Assembly: GCA_963723495.1 (NCBI GenBank)
Contig: CAVRQR010000009.1
Span: 248,001-312,000 of the forward strand
Length of the DNA: 64,000 bases
Reading direction: 5' to 3'
Source: Gp6-AA40 sp963723495
GTDB lineage: Bacteria; Acidobacteriota; Vicinamibacteria; Vicinamibacterales; UBA2999
Shown here: in pieces, positions 1-10,919 of the stretch
How positions within the stretch are numbered: the stretch's first letter is position 1
Layout: each line of letters starts with the position of its first letter
Translations under genes and position numbers: made by a program
Notes under the pieces: generated by a model
What the model was told of the DNA's origin: nothing
The model's database searches: none
What the model saw: only the letters and a program-made list of their open reading frames with translations

Positions 1-1287
1 GCGACGTGATCAACGTTCCGCTTGGCGCCTCGACGAGCTGGGCCACGGCGCGCAACTGGTCGCCCGATCGAAGGAGCGTGCCCATGACGACACGGTCCAC
101 GTCCGCTTCGGCCGCCAACGCCTTGAGATCCGGTACATCAGCCTGGAAACGTGCGGCGGTTGCACTCGAGCGGACGATCAGCGAGCCGGTGCCCGACAAC
201 GATGTGGCGATCGCATCCGGCAGGCTGAACGCCAGGAAGTCGGTCTCGGGGTCCGGACGCAGGACGCGGAACGGCAGCACGACGATGCGGGTCAGGGTCT
301 GGGCGAGTGCTCGCGTGCCATCGCTGTCGATGCCGTGAACGCCGCGGAGCTCGTCGGCCATCGTGTCCGCTGACGGGTGCCTTTCGGCGGGCCGTTTGGC
401 CAGGGCACGCCGGATCACGCGATCGACCGCTGCGATGCCGGCCGAACCGGTCAACGCCGGCGGTTGTTCGGACAGTGTTGCGTGCAGCACCTCGCCGACG
501 GTGCGTCCGCCGAAGGCGGCCCTGCCCGCGAGCATCTCGAACAGGATGGCGCCTGCCGCGAACAGATCAGCCACGCGCATCGACGGGCTCGCCGATGATC
601 TGTTCCGGCGACATGTACCGTGGCGTGCCCATGACGTACCCGGCTTGCGTCAGCGCCGCGTCGGAGCCGATCGTCAGATCGGGTTCCGGCCGCGCGAGGC
701 CGAAGTCGAGCAGCTTCACGCCATGCGGAGTCAGGAAGACGTTCGACGGCTTGAGGTCACGATGGACGATGCCGCGGGAGTGCAAGGCCGACAGTGCAGC
801 CAGCATCTCGAGCCCGAGCGGGACGGCCTGGGCCACACTCATGGCGCCCTTGCTTCAACCGTTCGGCCAGGGCCTCTCCCTCGAGCAGCTCCATTGCGAT
901 GAAGAGCTCGCCGCGGTCCTCTCCGATCTCGTAAATCTGGCAGACGTTCGGATGATTGACGCTCGCCGCAGCGCGGGCCTCCCGCCAGAAGCGCTTCCGG
1001 GCTGTGTCGCCACTGGCCAGCGATGACATCGTCTTGAGCGCAACCGTACGCTCGAGGCGCTCGTCTCGCGCTGCATACACCACACCCATCGCGCCCGCCC
1101 CGAGCTTGCGCGTGATCGCGTAATGTCCAATACGCCCGGGGACGGCTGTTTCCCGCACGGGAGTTGCCGCGCCGCTGTCAGAGGAATTCGACGATGAGGG
1201 AGCTCCCGTGATCCACTGATAGAGGGCGCGCAGTCGTCCCCGCGTGGCGTTCTCGACTGGCTTCTCCGGCACGAGGCCTTCGATCAT
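1..1287 (-). CDS. Ser/Thr protein kinase (PknB-like) with TolB-like C-terminal region; partial, frameshifted
   Basis: A cytoplasmic eukaryotic-type kinase that phosphorylates Ser/Thr of protein targets. The N-terminal part reads IGHYAITRKLGAGAMGVVYAA (P-loop, split here over about residues 50-70) with VALK as the ATP-binding lysine, then HRDLKPSN and DFGLA as catalytic and metal-binding loops, and GTPRYMSPEQ as the P+1 region. After the kinase domain a stretch beginning RIVVLPFRVL resembles the TolB/FlgO-like domain that acidobacterial kinases often carry; it continues past base 1. Two single-base insertions (about 846 and about 569 on the plus strand) break the frame; correcting both gives a continuous protein. 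Start taken at the ATG at 1287; an ATG at 1359 is also possible. It is transcribed divergently from the next gene. The 3' end is outside the window. Confidence 0.85.
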
Positions 1288-1391
1288 ACCTGCTCCCTCA
1301 AGGCTCCTCGACAAGTCGCCTCTATTGAATCGTCGAACGAGAACGGGATGGATCGACATGCGTCGTCCCGGGTATCCTCGTCGGCCTCAGG

Positions 1392-2566
1392 ATGGCCGCA
1401 AGCCCGACCGTCACTGCCGTCGAAGGCACGGCCACTCGCTCGCGGGTGGTTTCTCTCGACATCCTGCGCGGCGCCGTCATGGTGCTGATGGCGATCGACC
1501 ACGTGCGTGTGTACTCGGGTGTGCCGGCGGGCGGCCCGACGGCCGGTGTGTTCCTGACGCGCTGGGTCACTCACTTCTGCGCGCCGGTCTTCGTCTTCCT
1601 GGCGGGGACGTCCGCATTTCTGCACCTGCGCACGCTGCGCGACAAGAGCGCGCTCGCGCGCTTTCTCGTCACGCGCGGGCTCATGCTCGTCGTGCTGGAG
1701 CTCACGCTGATTCGCACCGCGTGGACGTTCAACGTCGACTACAGCGGGCTCATCCTGGCTGGCGTCATCTGGATGCTTGGCTGGTGCATGGTGTTGCTGG
1801 CTGCGCTCATCTGGTTGCCAACATGGATCGTGGGAGCGGTTGGCCTTCTGCTGGTCGTGGGACAGTCCGCGTTGCCTGCGATTGCCCAATCGACCGGAGC
1901 GGGGACGCAGTGGCTATGGCAATTCATTATCTTGGCGGCGAAATCCGGTTCGGTGAGAGTGGCCCGACGATCACAGTGCTGTACACGATCGTTCCCTGGA
2001 TTGGCGTGATGGCACTCGGGTATGCCTGCGGCGCGATCGTCGTCATGGAGAGCGCAGCGCGGAATCGCCTGTTGCTGGCGGTCGGGACGGCCGCGACTGC
2101 ACTCTTCCTCGTCGTTGGCGGTGCGATGGTGTTTCGCGGACCCGGCTCCGATGACGGGATGCCCGCCATCTTCCAGTTGTTGAACCAACGAAAGTATCCG
2201 GCGTCGGTGCTCTTCCTGTTGATGACACTCGGTCCGTCGATCGCCCTTCTGCCACTCGCGGAGCGGATGCGGAGACCTATCAAGGATGCGCTCACCGTCT
2301 TCGGGCGTGTGCCGCTGTTCTACTATCTGCTTCACATCCCCCTGATCCATGCGACAGCACTACTCGCCTGGTATCTGCGAGACGGCGCGGCAGGCGCGGA
2401 GCGCTTCGCGACGGCGCCGTACGTGTTCATTCCCCCGCCTGAGCAGTGGAGCCTGCCTCTCCTCTACCTGGTGTTCGCGATCGATGTAGCGCTGTTGTAC
2501 GTTGCGTGTCGCTGGTATGCCGATCGAAAGGCCGCCCGTCCGGGCTGGTGGATGCGTTACATCTGA
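1392..2566 (+). CDS. Membrane acyltransferase-like protein (DUF1624/HGSNAT type); one frameshift
   Basis: Integral membrane protein of about 390 residues after correction. The N-terminus has the SLDILRG...MAIDH signature of the DUF1624 / heparan-alpha-glucosaminide N-acetyltransferase catalytic family, followed by about eight to ten hydrophobic segments and a late LFYYLLHIPLIH motif that is typical of this family. Such proteins are thought to move acetyl groups across the cytoplasmic membrane to sugars; the substrate here is unknown. The frame changes near 1925, where one base appears to be missing (QF followed by HYLGGEIRFG in the next frame). Start is the ATG at 1392; no close partner genes define a pathway. 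Confidence 0.8.
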
Positions 2567-2690
2567 GCCGCGGACGTGTGATGTCGAGGAAATAGGTGCG
2601 ATATCAGGATCCGGCCGGGCGTAAGATGCCTTCCGTCGAATCGCCGTGACCGGCGGGACCTGTCGAGCCACGTCAACGATGAGGGCGGCC

Positions 2691-3810
2691 ATGCGTGTGA
2701 AGAATTCGACACTTCGCTCGGCACTGATCGGAGCAACGGCGGCACTCGCGGTCCTCGGAATCGCGATCCTGGTTTTTCAACAGCTTGGTCCGCGTCCCGT
2801 GACCGTGAGTGTCGGGAAGTTTCCCGAACAGTTCGTCTACGTGCGCTCGGACGATGACGTCGTGAACGGCGGTGCGATGTTCGCACCGCCCGAGGAATCG
2901 GCGAACCAGATCGCGGTCCTGTGGATCCACGGATGGGGAGCCAACTTCTACTCGCCCACGTAACGTGATGATCGGACGCGCCTTGGCTGAACGTGGGCTG
3001 ACGAGCATCAGCGCCAATACCCGCATGCACGACATCGCGAACGTCCAACACTACAAGTTTGGGAGGCGGATTCGCGGCGGTGGCTATTGGGGCGTTCCCA
3101 GCGAACAAGTGCGAGACATCGCGGCTTGGATGGACTTTGCCGAGAAGGAAGGATTCACACGGACGGTGATCGTCGGCCATAGCGCAGGTTGGGCCGCTGT
3201 GCGTGCGTATCAGGCCGAAAGACAGGACCCGCGTGTCGTTGGACTCGTCTTGGCGTCAGGCCAGATTCGGCCCGCTTCTGGCGCCGCCGATCAGGAGCTG
3301 GTCGCACAGGCGACTCGGTTTCTGCAAGATGGCCGTGGCGATGACCTGCTACGACTTCCGAATCGGTCGTTTCCGTCCTTCATCAGCGCAGCGACGTTTC
3401 TTGACGACTTCAGTACCCCTCCGGAGATCGGTGATTTCTTCGGAGTGCAGACTGCAAACGCTGCAGTTACCCGTGTGCGGTGTCCGATCCTTGCGTTTTT
3501 TGGGACACGAGAATCGGATGTGGGAACGGAGGAGGACCTGCAACTGCTCAAGTCATCGATCGAGCGGCAACAGCATGGCCCTCGCCACGTGAACACGGTC
3601 ATGATTCAGAACGCTGACCACATGTATACCGGTGAGGAAGCACAAGTCGCAGGCGTGATTTCCGAGTGGATTGCCAGCATCGGTACCTGGCAGAGCCTGA
3701 CCGCACCGCGAGTGCCGGCCGTTAGGGAAGTCGGCTCTGCCCAGCGTTTGTTACGCCGCGCCGGATCGAGCGTCAATCCAGTACCGGCGTTTCGGTTTGT
3801 CGAGGTCTGA
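2691..3810 (+). CDS. Alpha/beta hydrolase, membrane-anchored or exported; one frameshift
   Basis: An N-terminal hydrophobic segment (residues about 8-27) is followed by an alpha/beta-hydrolase fold. IAVLWIHGWG supplies the oxyanion-hole HG, VIVGHSAGW contains the nucleophile elbow G-H-S-A-G, an Asp in FFGTRESD and a His in NADHMY complete a plausible Ser-Asp-His triad. The substrate cannot be inferred. A single extra A near 2962 causes a premature stop in the sequence as given; removing it joins ANFYSPT to YVMIGRALAERG. The start at 2691 is preferred over ATGs at 2679 and 2646 because it sits immediately before the signal/anchor segment. Confidence 0.78.
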
Positions 3811-3956
3811 CCCGGTGACGACGTTCTCCAGGATGCCGCCGTTCTTCTCGATCGATGGGACCTGATCCGGCGGAAGCCCGTCCCTCTGTGCATCCGCGGT
3901 TTGATCTTGAGCGGGACGTCACGACCCGATTAGACTCGGCGCGGAGGAATACGCGG

Positions 3957-4944
3957 ATGAAGACACGTCTATTCCTGCTTGTTATTGCCGTGGTGGCTGC
4001 GACGTCAGTGGGTCTTCACTCGCAGCAGCAGCCCTCGGCCCCGGCCAGCGCGCTCCCTTCGCCGCCGGTGCGGGAGCCGGGATGGGCGTTTCCGGTCCAG
4101 GCGGGATCCCTGCCCCCTGAGAGCCCGGAACCGAAATCAGTCGAGGGAAGCACGAAGAAATACACGCCCAAGGAGATCGACGACCTCCTCAATCCACCCG
4201 ACTGGTTACCCGAGGCGCACAAACCCGCGCCCTCGATTGTCGTGAAGGGTCACGGCGCGGCGCTGGCCTGTGGGTCGTGTCATCTGATGTCGGGCCTCGG
4301 GCATCCCGAGTCTGCCGATCTCACCGGGTATCACGGCCGACATACATCGTCCAGCAGATGCAGGACTTCAAGACCGGCGTGCGGAAGGACTACGCGCGCA
4401 TGAACGGCATCTCCAAGGAGGTCTCGGACGAGGAGGCGCGGCAGGCTGCGGATTGGTTTGCGTCGTTGCCGCGGCAGAAGTTTGTCAGAGTCGTCGAAGC
4501 TGCGATGGTGCCGAAGACGTTCGTCGGTCAGGGACGTATGCGCTTCGTCGATCCGAAGCAGACCGGGATGGAGCCGATCGGTAATCGCATCATCACCGTG
4601 CCCGAGGATCAGGAGAAAGCACGGCTGCGTGATCCGAGGTCAGGCTTCGTTTCCTACGTGCCTCCCGGCAGCCTTGCCAAAGGCAAGGCGCTTGCCGAGA
4701 CCGGCGGCGGCGGCAAGACGATCGCGTGCAACATCTGTCACGGCGACGGCATGAAAGGGCTCGGCGAATATCCCGCGTCTGGCGGGTGTGCACCCGATCT
4801 ACCTTGCCCGCCAGCTGTATCTCTTCAAGGACGGCGGCCGGAACGGAACGGACGCGGCGCTGATGAAGAAGCCAGTGGCGCAATCTGACCGACGAGGACA
4901 TCCTGAATCTCTCTGCTTACCTGGCTTCGCTGCCACCCCAGTAG
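3957..4944 (+). CDS. Exported c-type cytochrome with two CxxCH haem sites; several frameshifts
   Basis: A signal peptide (MKTRLFLLVIAVVAATSVG) is followed by a Pro-rich stretch and two haem-binding motifs, CGSCH and CNICH, consistent with a periplasmic dihaem cytochrome c for electron transfer. The typical cytochrome c region with LTGITADYIVQQMQDFK can be read only after removing two inserted bases near 4331 and 4344; two more insertions near 4775 and 4881 are needed to reach VHPIYLARQLY and then the C-terminal NLTDEDILNLSAYL helix and the TAG at 4942-4944. GGAGGA upstream of the ATG at 3957 supports the start. The protein partner is unknown; the next gene is a permease with no evident functional link. 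Confidence 0.82.
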
Positions 4945-4950
4945 CGACCC

Positions 4951-5005
4951 GGGAGCCGAGAGCCTGGAGCCCAGAGAGTTGGGAGTTGATAGTATGAACT
5001 CCCAA
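4951..5005. repeat. Heptad repeat array with 9-bp hairpin
   Basis: Four consecutive heptamers (GGGAGCC, GAGAGCC, TGGAGCC, CAGAGAG) run directly into a perfect inverted repeat, TTGGGAGTT at 4979-4987 and AACTCCCAA at 4997-5005, with a 9-base loop. It lies between the cytochrome stop and the permease start (5011). There is no T-tract, so it is not a standard terminator. It belongs to the GARYYNN family described in the findings. Confidence 0.8.
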
Positions 5006-5010
5006 CCCGC

Positions 5011-6540
5011 ATGAGTCTTTTCGCTCGAAAACCTATCTCCGATTTTCAGCCTGTCGAGGGCGCGCATTCGCTCAGGCGCGTCCTGGGCGCCGGCGATCTC
5101 ATCATGCTGGCGATCGGTGCGGTCATCGGCGCCGGCATCTTCTCGTCGATCGGTACCGCTGCCGCCGGCGAGATTCGGCCCGACGGAACGATCGTCCGCG
5201 CCGCGGCCGGGCCCGCACTGATCCTCTCGTTCGTTCTGCTGGGAGTGGTGTGCGGGCTGGCTGCCCTCTGCTACGCGGAACTGGCCGCTATGATTCCGCA
5301 GGCCGGCAGCGCCTACGCCTATTCCTACGCCACCCTGGGCGAATTGGTTGCCTGGATCATTGGCTGGGATCTGATCCTCGAGTACGCCGTGGGGAACATC
5401 GCTGTCGCCGTGGCATGGGGCGGTTACTTCACTTCGTTCATGAGCGGCTTCGGTGTGACCTTTCCCGACTGGCTCACACACGGCTATCGAGCCGTCACGT
5501 TGAGCGCCGATCCGGCTGTGCGCGCGCTGCTCGACACCGCGCCACGACTGGGCGGCATTCCCGATTCTTCTCAATGTCCCCGCGTTCGCGATCGTCATGC
5601 TCGTGACGTGGGTGCTGTTGCTCGGCGTGAGAGAGAGCTCGCGCGCCAACAACATCATGGTCGTCGTCAAGCTGCTGGTGCTGGGACTGTTCGTTGCCGT
5701 TGGCGCGATGCACATCGACACGGCCAACTACGTGCCCTTTGCGCCCGAACGGCTGGACCGGCATCCACCAGGGCGCGGCCATCGTCTTCTTCGCCTACAT
5801 CGGCTTCGACGCCATCTCGACGGCGGCCGAAGAGACAAAGAATCCGCAGCGTAACCTGCCCATCGGAATTCTCGGCGGTCTGGCCGTCTGCACGCTGATC
5901 TACGTGATCGTCGGTGTCGTCGCCACCGGCCTCGTGCCGTACATGGAGCTTCGCGCGGCCGACCCGCTCGCCAGAGCACTGGAAGTCGCCGGGCTCAAGA
6001 CCGCCGGCTGGATCGTGTCGTTTGGCGCCGTGGTCTCGATTTCGGCGGTGCTGCTGGTGTTTCAGTACGGCCAGCCGCGCATCTTCTTCGCGATGGCGCG
6101 CGACGGGCTTCTTCCCGCGTGGGCGGCGAAGGTGAGCGAGAAGCGGCGCGTGCCGCACATCACGACATGGGTCACGGGCATCGTCGTGGCGCTCGGTGCG
6201 CTCGTCGCCGACGAGAACGAGATCTACGACCTCACCAACATCGGCACGCTGTCGGCGTTCGCCATCGTTTGCATCGGCGTGCTGGTGCTCAGATACACAG
6301 AGCCCGATCGCCCTCGACCGTTCCGGGTGCCGTTCGTCTGGGGGGTCAGCCTGCTCGGGGCCTTCGCGTGTTTCTACACGATGCTGGGGTTGCCGCGAAC
6401 GGCGTGGGAGCGATTTGGAATCTGGCTGCTGCTGGGCGGGCTGATCTACGCGTTCTACGGCTACCGGCATTCGCAACTCCGGCCGCCATCAGAGTACAAT
6501 GGTCGTTTCGGGATCCCGGGAAATTCCCCACTGGGTGCTA
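5011..6540 (+). CDS. APC-family amino acid permease; two frameshifts and no visible stop
   Basis: A twelve-helix amino acid/cation transporter of the APC superfamily. GAGDLIMLAIGAVIGAGIF in helix 1 is the substrate-binding unwound segment of this family, and FFAYIGFDAISTAAEE in helix 6 is the typical FDAIST motif of cationic amino acid transporters. Frame breaks occur at 5563 and 5747, each explained by one extra G after CC (GGIPILLN and APNGWTGIHQG are restored). After helix 12 the frame continues without a stop into the uvrA start at 6541; I assume another base error hides the true stop, so the 3' end is uncertain. It would import amino acids at the inner membrane. Confidence 0.85.
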
Positions 6541-9500
6541 TGGCACACGACTGGATTGCGGTGCGCGGCGCTCGCGTCCACAACCTCAAGAATATCGACG
6601 TCGATCTGCCCCGCGACCGGCTGGTCGTCATCACGGGGCTGTCCGGCTCCGGCAAGTCGTCGCTCGCCTTCGACACGATCTACGCCGAAGGACAGCGGCG
6701 CTATGTCGAGTCGCTCTCGGCCTACGCGCGTCAGTTCCTCGAGCAGATGGAGAAGCCCGACGTCGATCTGATCGACGGCCTGTCGCCAGCCATCTCGATC
6801 GAACAGAAGACCACCGGCTCCGAATCCGCGATCCACGGTCGGCACCGTCACCGAAATCTACGACTACCTCCGGCTGCTGTTCGCCAATACCGGCACCCCG
6901 CACTGCTACAACTGCGGGCGCGAGATCTCGTCGCAGTCGCTCGAGCGGATTCTCGATCTCGTCATGCTGTACCCGACCGATGCGCGCATCAACATCATGG
7001 CGCCCATCGTGCGCGGCCGGAAAGGCGAGTTCAAGAAGGAGCTGCAGGCGCTGCGACAGCGCGGCTACAGCAAGGCCCGCATCGATGGCCAGTTCCGATC
7101 GCTCGACGAAGACCTCAAGCTCGATCGCCGCCGCAACCACACGATCGAGGTCGTCGTCGATCGGCTGATCGTCAAGTCGGGCATCGAGCGACGCTTGTCC
7201 GAATCGCTCGAGACGGCCCTCTCGCTTGCCGACGAGATCGTCGTCGTGAACACCTTCGATGGAGGCGACCAGCTCTTCTCCCGCCGGCTGGCCTGCGTCC
7301 GCTGCGGCATCTCGATGCCGGAGATGACGCCGCGGGCGTTCTCGTTCAACTCGCCGCACGGCGCGTGCCCGGCGTGCCAGGGTCTTGGCGCCACCTACGA
7401 CTTCGACGCCCGGCTCGTCGTGCCGGACGAGTCGCTGTCGCTGCTCGGCGGCGCGATTGCGCCGTGGGTCCGCGGGGATCGCAAGCTCGTGAGAGAAGCG
7501 GTGACGACGCTGGCGCGCACTTACGGCCTCGACCCCGACGCGCCCTTCGGCAAGTTGCCGCGGAAGCATCGTGAGCTCGTGCTGTTCGGCCCGGCGGGAG
7601 CCGCCAAGCAGGAAAAGGTCGCTGCGAAAGCCGCGCAAGGTCGTCGTCGATGACGATGAGGACGAGGAGGACGAGGAGTTCGAGCTTCCGCGTCGCCGAT
7701 CATCAGGGAAGTCCGGTGCCGATTCCGATCCGTTCGGTCGCAACTTCGAGGGAGTGATTCCCAACCTGCGGCGGCGGTACGAAGAGGGATCGTGGGCCGT
7801 GCAGGAGGACCTCGAGCCGTATCGCACGCTCCGCGAGTGCCCCGTGTGTCATGGCCAGCGGCTGAAGCCCCAGAGCCTCGCGGTCAAGGTCAAGGGTCGC
7901 GGAATCGCCGAGTACGTCAATCTGCCGATCAGCGACGCGTTGGCGGTGTTCGAGTCCTTCGAGCTTGAGCGAGCGCGAAGCGCTCGTGGCCGGGCGTGTG
8001 CTGCGCGAGATTCGCGAGCGTCTGCGATTCCTCGATGACGTCGGCGTCGGTTACCTGACGCTCAATCGCAGCGCCGCCACGCTGTCCGGCGGTGAAGGAC
8101 AGCGCATCCGGCTGGCGACGCAGATCGGCGCCAACCTCACCGGCGTGCTCTACGTGCTCGACGAGCCGTCGATCGGGCTGCATCAACGCGACAATCGGCG
8201 CCTGCTGACGACGCTGTCGCGCCTTCGCGACCTGGGAAACACAGTCGTTGTCGTGGAGCACGACGAAGAGACGATCCGGACCGCCGACTACGTCGTGGAC
8301 CTGGGGCCGGGCGCCGGAGAGCATGGCGGACACGTCATCTTCCAGGGTGAGCCGGCGCAACTGCTCGCGGACGGGCACGGGTCGCTCACCGGCGCGTATC
8401 TTCGCGGCGAACGCTCGATTCCGACGCCGGCAGCCCGGCGTCCCGCCATCGAAGGGCGAGATCGTCATCCGCGGCGCGCGCGCGAACAATCTGAAGAACA
8501 TCGACGTGGCGATTCCGCTCGCTACGCTGACCGCGGTGACTGGTGTGAGCGGTTCTGGCAAGTCGACACTCGTCAACGACATCCTGTATCGCTCGCTGGC
8601 GAAGACGATCTATCGGGCGGCGGCCGAACCTGGCGCGCACGATCGCATCGACGGCATTTCGCTCATCGACAAGGTCATCGAGATCGATCAGTCGCCCGAT
8701 CGGACGAACGCCGCGGTCGAATCCCGCGACCTATACCGGCATGTTCACGTTCATCCGCGAGTTGTTCGCGATGATGCCCGAGGCCAAGGCGCGCGGGTTC
8801 AGGCCCGGACGCTTCTCTTTCAACGTCAAGGGCGGGCGATGTGAGGCGTGTCAGGGCGACGGGTGATTGCGATCGAGATGCACTTCCTGCCCGATGTGTA
8901 CGTGACGTGCGAGCAGTGCAAGGGGCGGCGATACAACCGGGAGACGCTCGATATCCAGTACCGCGGCAAGTCGATCGCCGAGGTGCTCGACCTGACCGTG
9001 GACCAGGCGCTGCCGCTGCTCGAGAACTTTCCTCCGATCGCCAACAAGCTGCGCACGCTGCAGGATGTCGGGCTCGGCTACATCGAGCTTGGGCAGTCAG
9101 CGGTGACGCTCAGCGGCGGGGAGGCGCAACGCGTGAAGCTTGCGCGCGAGTTGTCGCGCCGCAGCACCGGGCGCACCGTCTACATCCTCGACGAGCCGAC
9201 AACCGGGCTTGCACTTCGAGGACACGCGCAAGCTGCTCGACGTGCTCAACAAGCTGGTCGACCAGGGCAACACGGTCGTGGTGATCGAGCACAACCTCGA
9301 CGTCATCCGGTGCGCGGACCATGTCATCGATCTCGGTCCAGAGGGAGGCGCGGCAGGCGGTCAGGTGGTGGCTTCGGCTCCCCCGAGGCGATCGCGGCGC
9401 TATCGACGTCGGCCACCGGTCAATTCCTGACGACGCTCCTTCAACGGCCATTCCGCGTGATGTGGTCTATGGACCACAGGGCTTATCGTCCAGACTTGTG

Positions 9501-9561
9501 TCACAACGGCCACAATTGGTTATTTTACAGTCAGTGTCGTCTGAGCCCTCTGAACCAGTAA
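6541..9561 (+). CDS. uvrA: UvrABC excinuclease subunit A; about eight frameshifts
   Basis: Damage-recognition ATPase of nucleotide excision repair. Visible landmarks in order: GLSGSGKSSLAFDTIYAEGQ (Walker A 1), CYNCGREI and CVRC...CPACQG (zinc module), TLSGGEGQRIRLA (signature 1), VLDEPSIGLHQRD, GVSGSGKSTLVNDIL (Walker A 2), CEACQGDG and CEQCKG, TLSGGEAQRVKLA (signature 2), DEPTTGL. Single-base errors can be placed against conserved motifs: 6822 (TGSNPRST restored), about 7640, 7970, 8451, 8698, 8864, 9213 and 9372. An acidic run (DDDEDEEDEEFEL) near 7650-7685 is an unusual insert. The 3' end is uncertain: the open frame runs to 9561, longer than normal, into the lpxC promoter region. Confidence 0.93.
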
Positions 9562-9575
9562 CGGGCTGATCCTCA

Positions 9576-9602
9576 AGCGGTTATTCGTCAATCATAACCG
9601 CT
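9576..9602. promoter_or_regulatory. 9-bp inverted repeat upstream of lpxC
   Basis: AGCGGTTAT (9576-9584) and ATAACCGCT (9594-9602) form a perfect inverted repeat with a 9-base loop in a locally AT-rich stretch between uvrA and lpxC. There is no downstream T-run, so an operator or mRNA hairpin in the lpxC leader is more likely than an intrinsic terminator. A smaller palindrome, TTGTG-T-CACAA, lies about 80 bases further upstream. Confidence 0.4.
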
Positions 9603-9653
9603 CGATGCTCACTGGTATCTGGCTTGCTTCCGAACCGAACGCCGGATAATCAC

Positions 9654-10574
9654 GTGACCAGCTTCTACGCGCAACGAACGCTTCGCCGCGGCATTTCCTG
9701 CGCGGGCATTGGCCTTCATTCGGGTCGAAAGGTGACCCTCTCTCTCCGACCTGCCGCGGCAGGCTCGGGGATTCGCTTTCGCCGCTCGGACCTTGGCGGG
9801 CTCGAGGTGCCGGCGCAAGTCAATCACGTCGGTGCGATCAACTACGCCACCGGCCTGATGCGGGACGCCGTCCAGGTCGACACGGTTGAGCACCTGCTGG
9901 CTGCGCTCGTCAGCCTGGGCATCGACAACGTCACCGTCGAGCTGAACTCGCCGGAAGTTCCCATCATGGACGGCAGCGCGGCGCCGTTCGTCTACCTGAT
10001 TCAGGAAGCCGGGGTGAAGACGCTCGAGGCGCCGCGGCGGTATCTGAAGATCCTCAGGCCGATCTCGCTGACGCGCGGCGACAAGCGCATCGCGATCTAT
10101 CCGTCCGACCATTTCAAGGTCACCTACAGCATCGCCTTCGATCATCCGTTGCTGCGTCATCAGTCGCGGACCATCCGGCTGACCTCGGATGCCTTCGTCG
10201 ACGAGATCGCGCCGGCGCGCACTTTCACGTTCCTCAAGGAAGTCGAGATGCTGCGCCAGCAGGGACTGGCCCTTGGCGGGTCGCTCGAGAACGCGATCGT
10301 CATCTCGGACACCGGTGTGCTGAACAACGGGTTGCGCTTCGACGATGAATTCGTGCGTCACAAGATCCTGGATGTGATTGGCGACATGGCGCTCGTCGGC
10401 TATCCGATGATCGGGCATCTCGTGGCGCATCGCGGCGGGCACGCCCTGCACACCGCGTTTGCGGCCAGGGTTCTCGAAGAGTCCGATGCCTGGATGCTGG
10501 TCGACGGCCGGGGGGATGCGGGCCATGTGGTGCCGGCGCCGCTGACGACGCCGGATCCGATCCAGGCCAACTGA
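9654..10574 (+). CDS. lpxC: UDP-3-O-acyl-N-acetylglucosamine deacetylase
   Basis: Zinc amidase that performs the first committed step of lipid A synthesis, cytoplasmic. GIGLHSGRKV opens the family domain; VEHLLAAL supplies the first zinc histidine, VRHKILDVIGD the second histidine and the aspartate, and AHRGGHALH the catalytic histidine. PVMDGSA-like PIMDGSAAPF is also conserved. Length (about 306 residues) is normal and the frame is intact, in contrast to uvrA upstream. I prefer the GTG at 9654 (VTSFYAQRTLRRG) because the family starts just before QRTL; a TTG at 9624 would add ten residues without similarity. Its presence shows the host makes lipopolysaccharide. Confidence 0.95.
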   Translation: MTSFYAQRTLRRGISCAGIGLHSGRKVTLSLRPAAAGSGIRFRRSDLGGLEVPAQVNHVGAINYATGLMRDAVQVDTVEHLLAALVSLGIDNVTVELNSPEVPIMDGSAAPFVYLIQEAGVKTLEAPRRYLKILRPISLTRGDKRIAIYPSDHFKVTYSIAFDHPLLRHQSRTIRLTSDAFVDEIAPARTFTFLKEVEMLRQQGLALGGSLENAIVISDTGVLNNGLRFDDEFVRHKILDVIGDMALVGYPMIGHLVAHRGGHALHTAFAARVLEESDAWMLVDGRGDAGHVVPAPLTTPDPIQAN

Positions 10575-10649
10575 CACGACCGCACGCGGTGGGTCTGTCG
10601 CTTCACTATCAATAAAGGAATCCGGTGATGGCGCGATGAAGTGGTGCGC

Positions 10650-10919
10650 CTACCGGGCGATCCGTCGCATATAGGCTTCGAGCTTGTCGTTCTCGTACTT
10701 CACGGTGTTGAGGAAGAGGCTTTCCAGGAGGTAGGCGCGACGTTCACCATCGTCCATCTGTTCGATCAGGTAGTTGATTTCCCTGACCATGTCCTCGAAG
10801 GAGCGTTCGAGCTCGCGCCGTGCGGTGACCTCGCGGTAGAGCGCTTCCATGATCGCGAGGAGGTCGCCGTCGAGCGGGATCTCGGCTCCGGTTGTCGTCT
10901 TGATGGTTCGAGTGCTCAT
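10650..10919 (-). CDS. Small conserved protein of unknown function
   Basis: An 89-residue, highly charged, probably helical protein (MSTRTIKTTTGAEIPLDGD...). Residues 25-89 are rich in Glu, Arg and Leu with a coiled-coil-like pattern (ALYREVTARRELERSFEDM), and there is no signal peptide or membrane segment. I recognise no family. Its ATG overlaps the stop of the STAS gene by four bases (ATGA at 10916-10919), so it is the last gene of a translationally coupled sigma-STAS-small protein operon and may act in the same partner-switching pathway; that role is inference from position only. Confidence 0.7.
   Translation of the reverse strand: MSTRTIKTTTGAEIPLDGDLLAIMEALYREVTARRELERSFEDMVREINYLIEQMDDGERRAYLLESLFLNTVKYENDKLEAYMRRIAR

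Noticed and set aside
4979..5005. Intrinsic terminator after the cytochrome gene
   Set aside because: Stem is good but there is no T-tract; it is part of the heptad family and abuts the permease start.
5694..7574. A 626-codon frame joining permease and UvrA, taken as a fusion protein
   Set aside because: Both halves are broken by single-base errors on either side, and UvrA has a normal start at 6541; a hidden stop is the simpler explanation.
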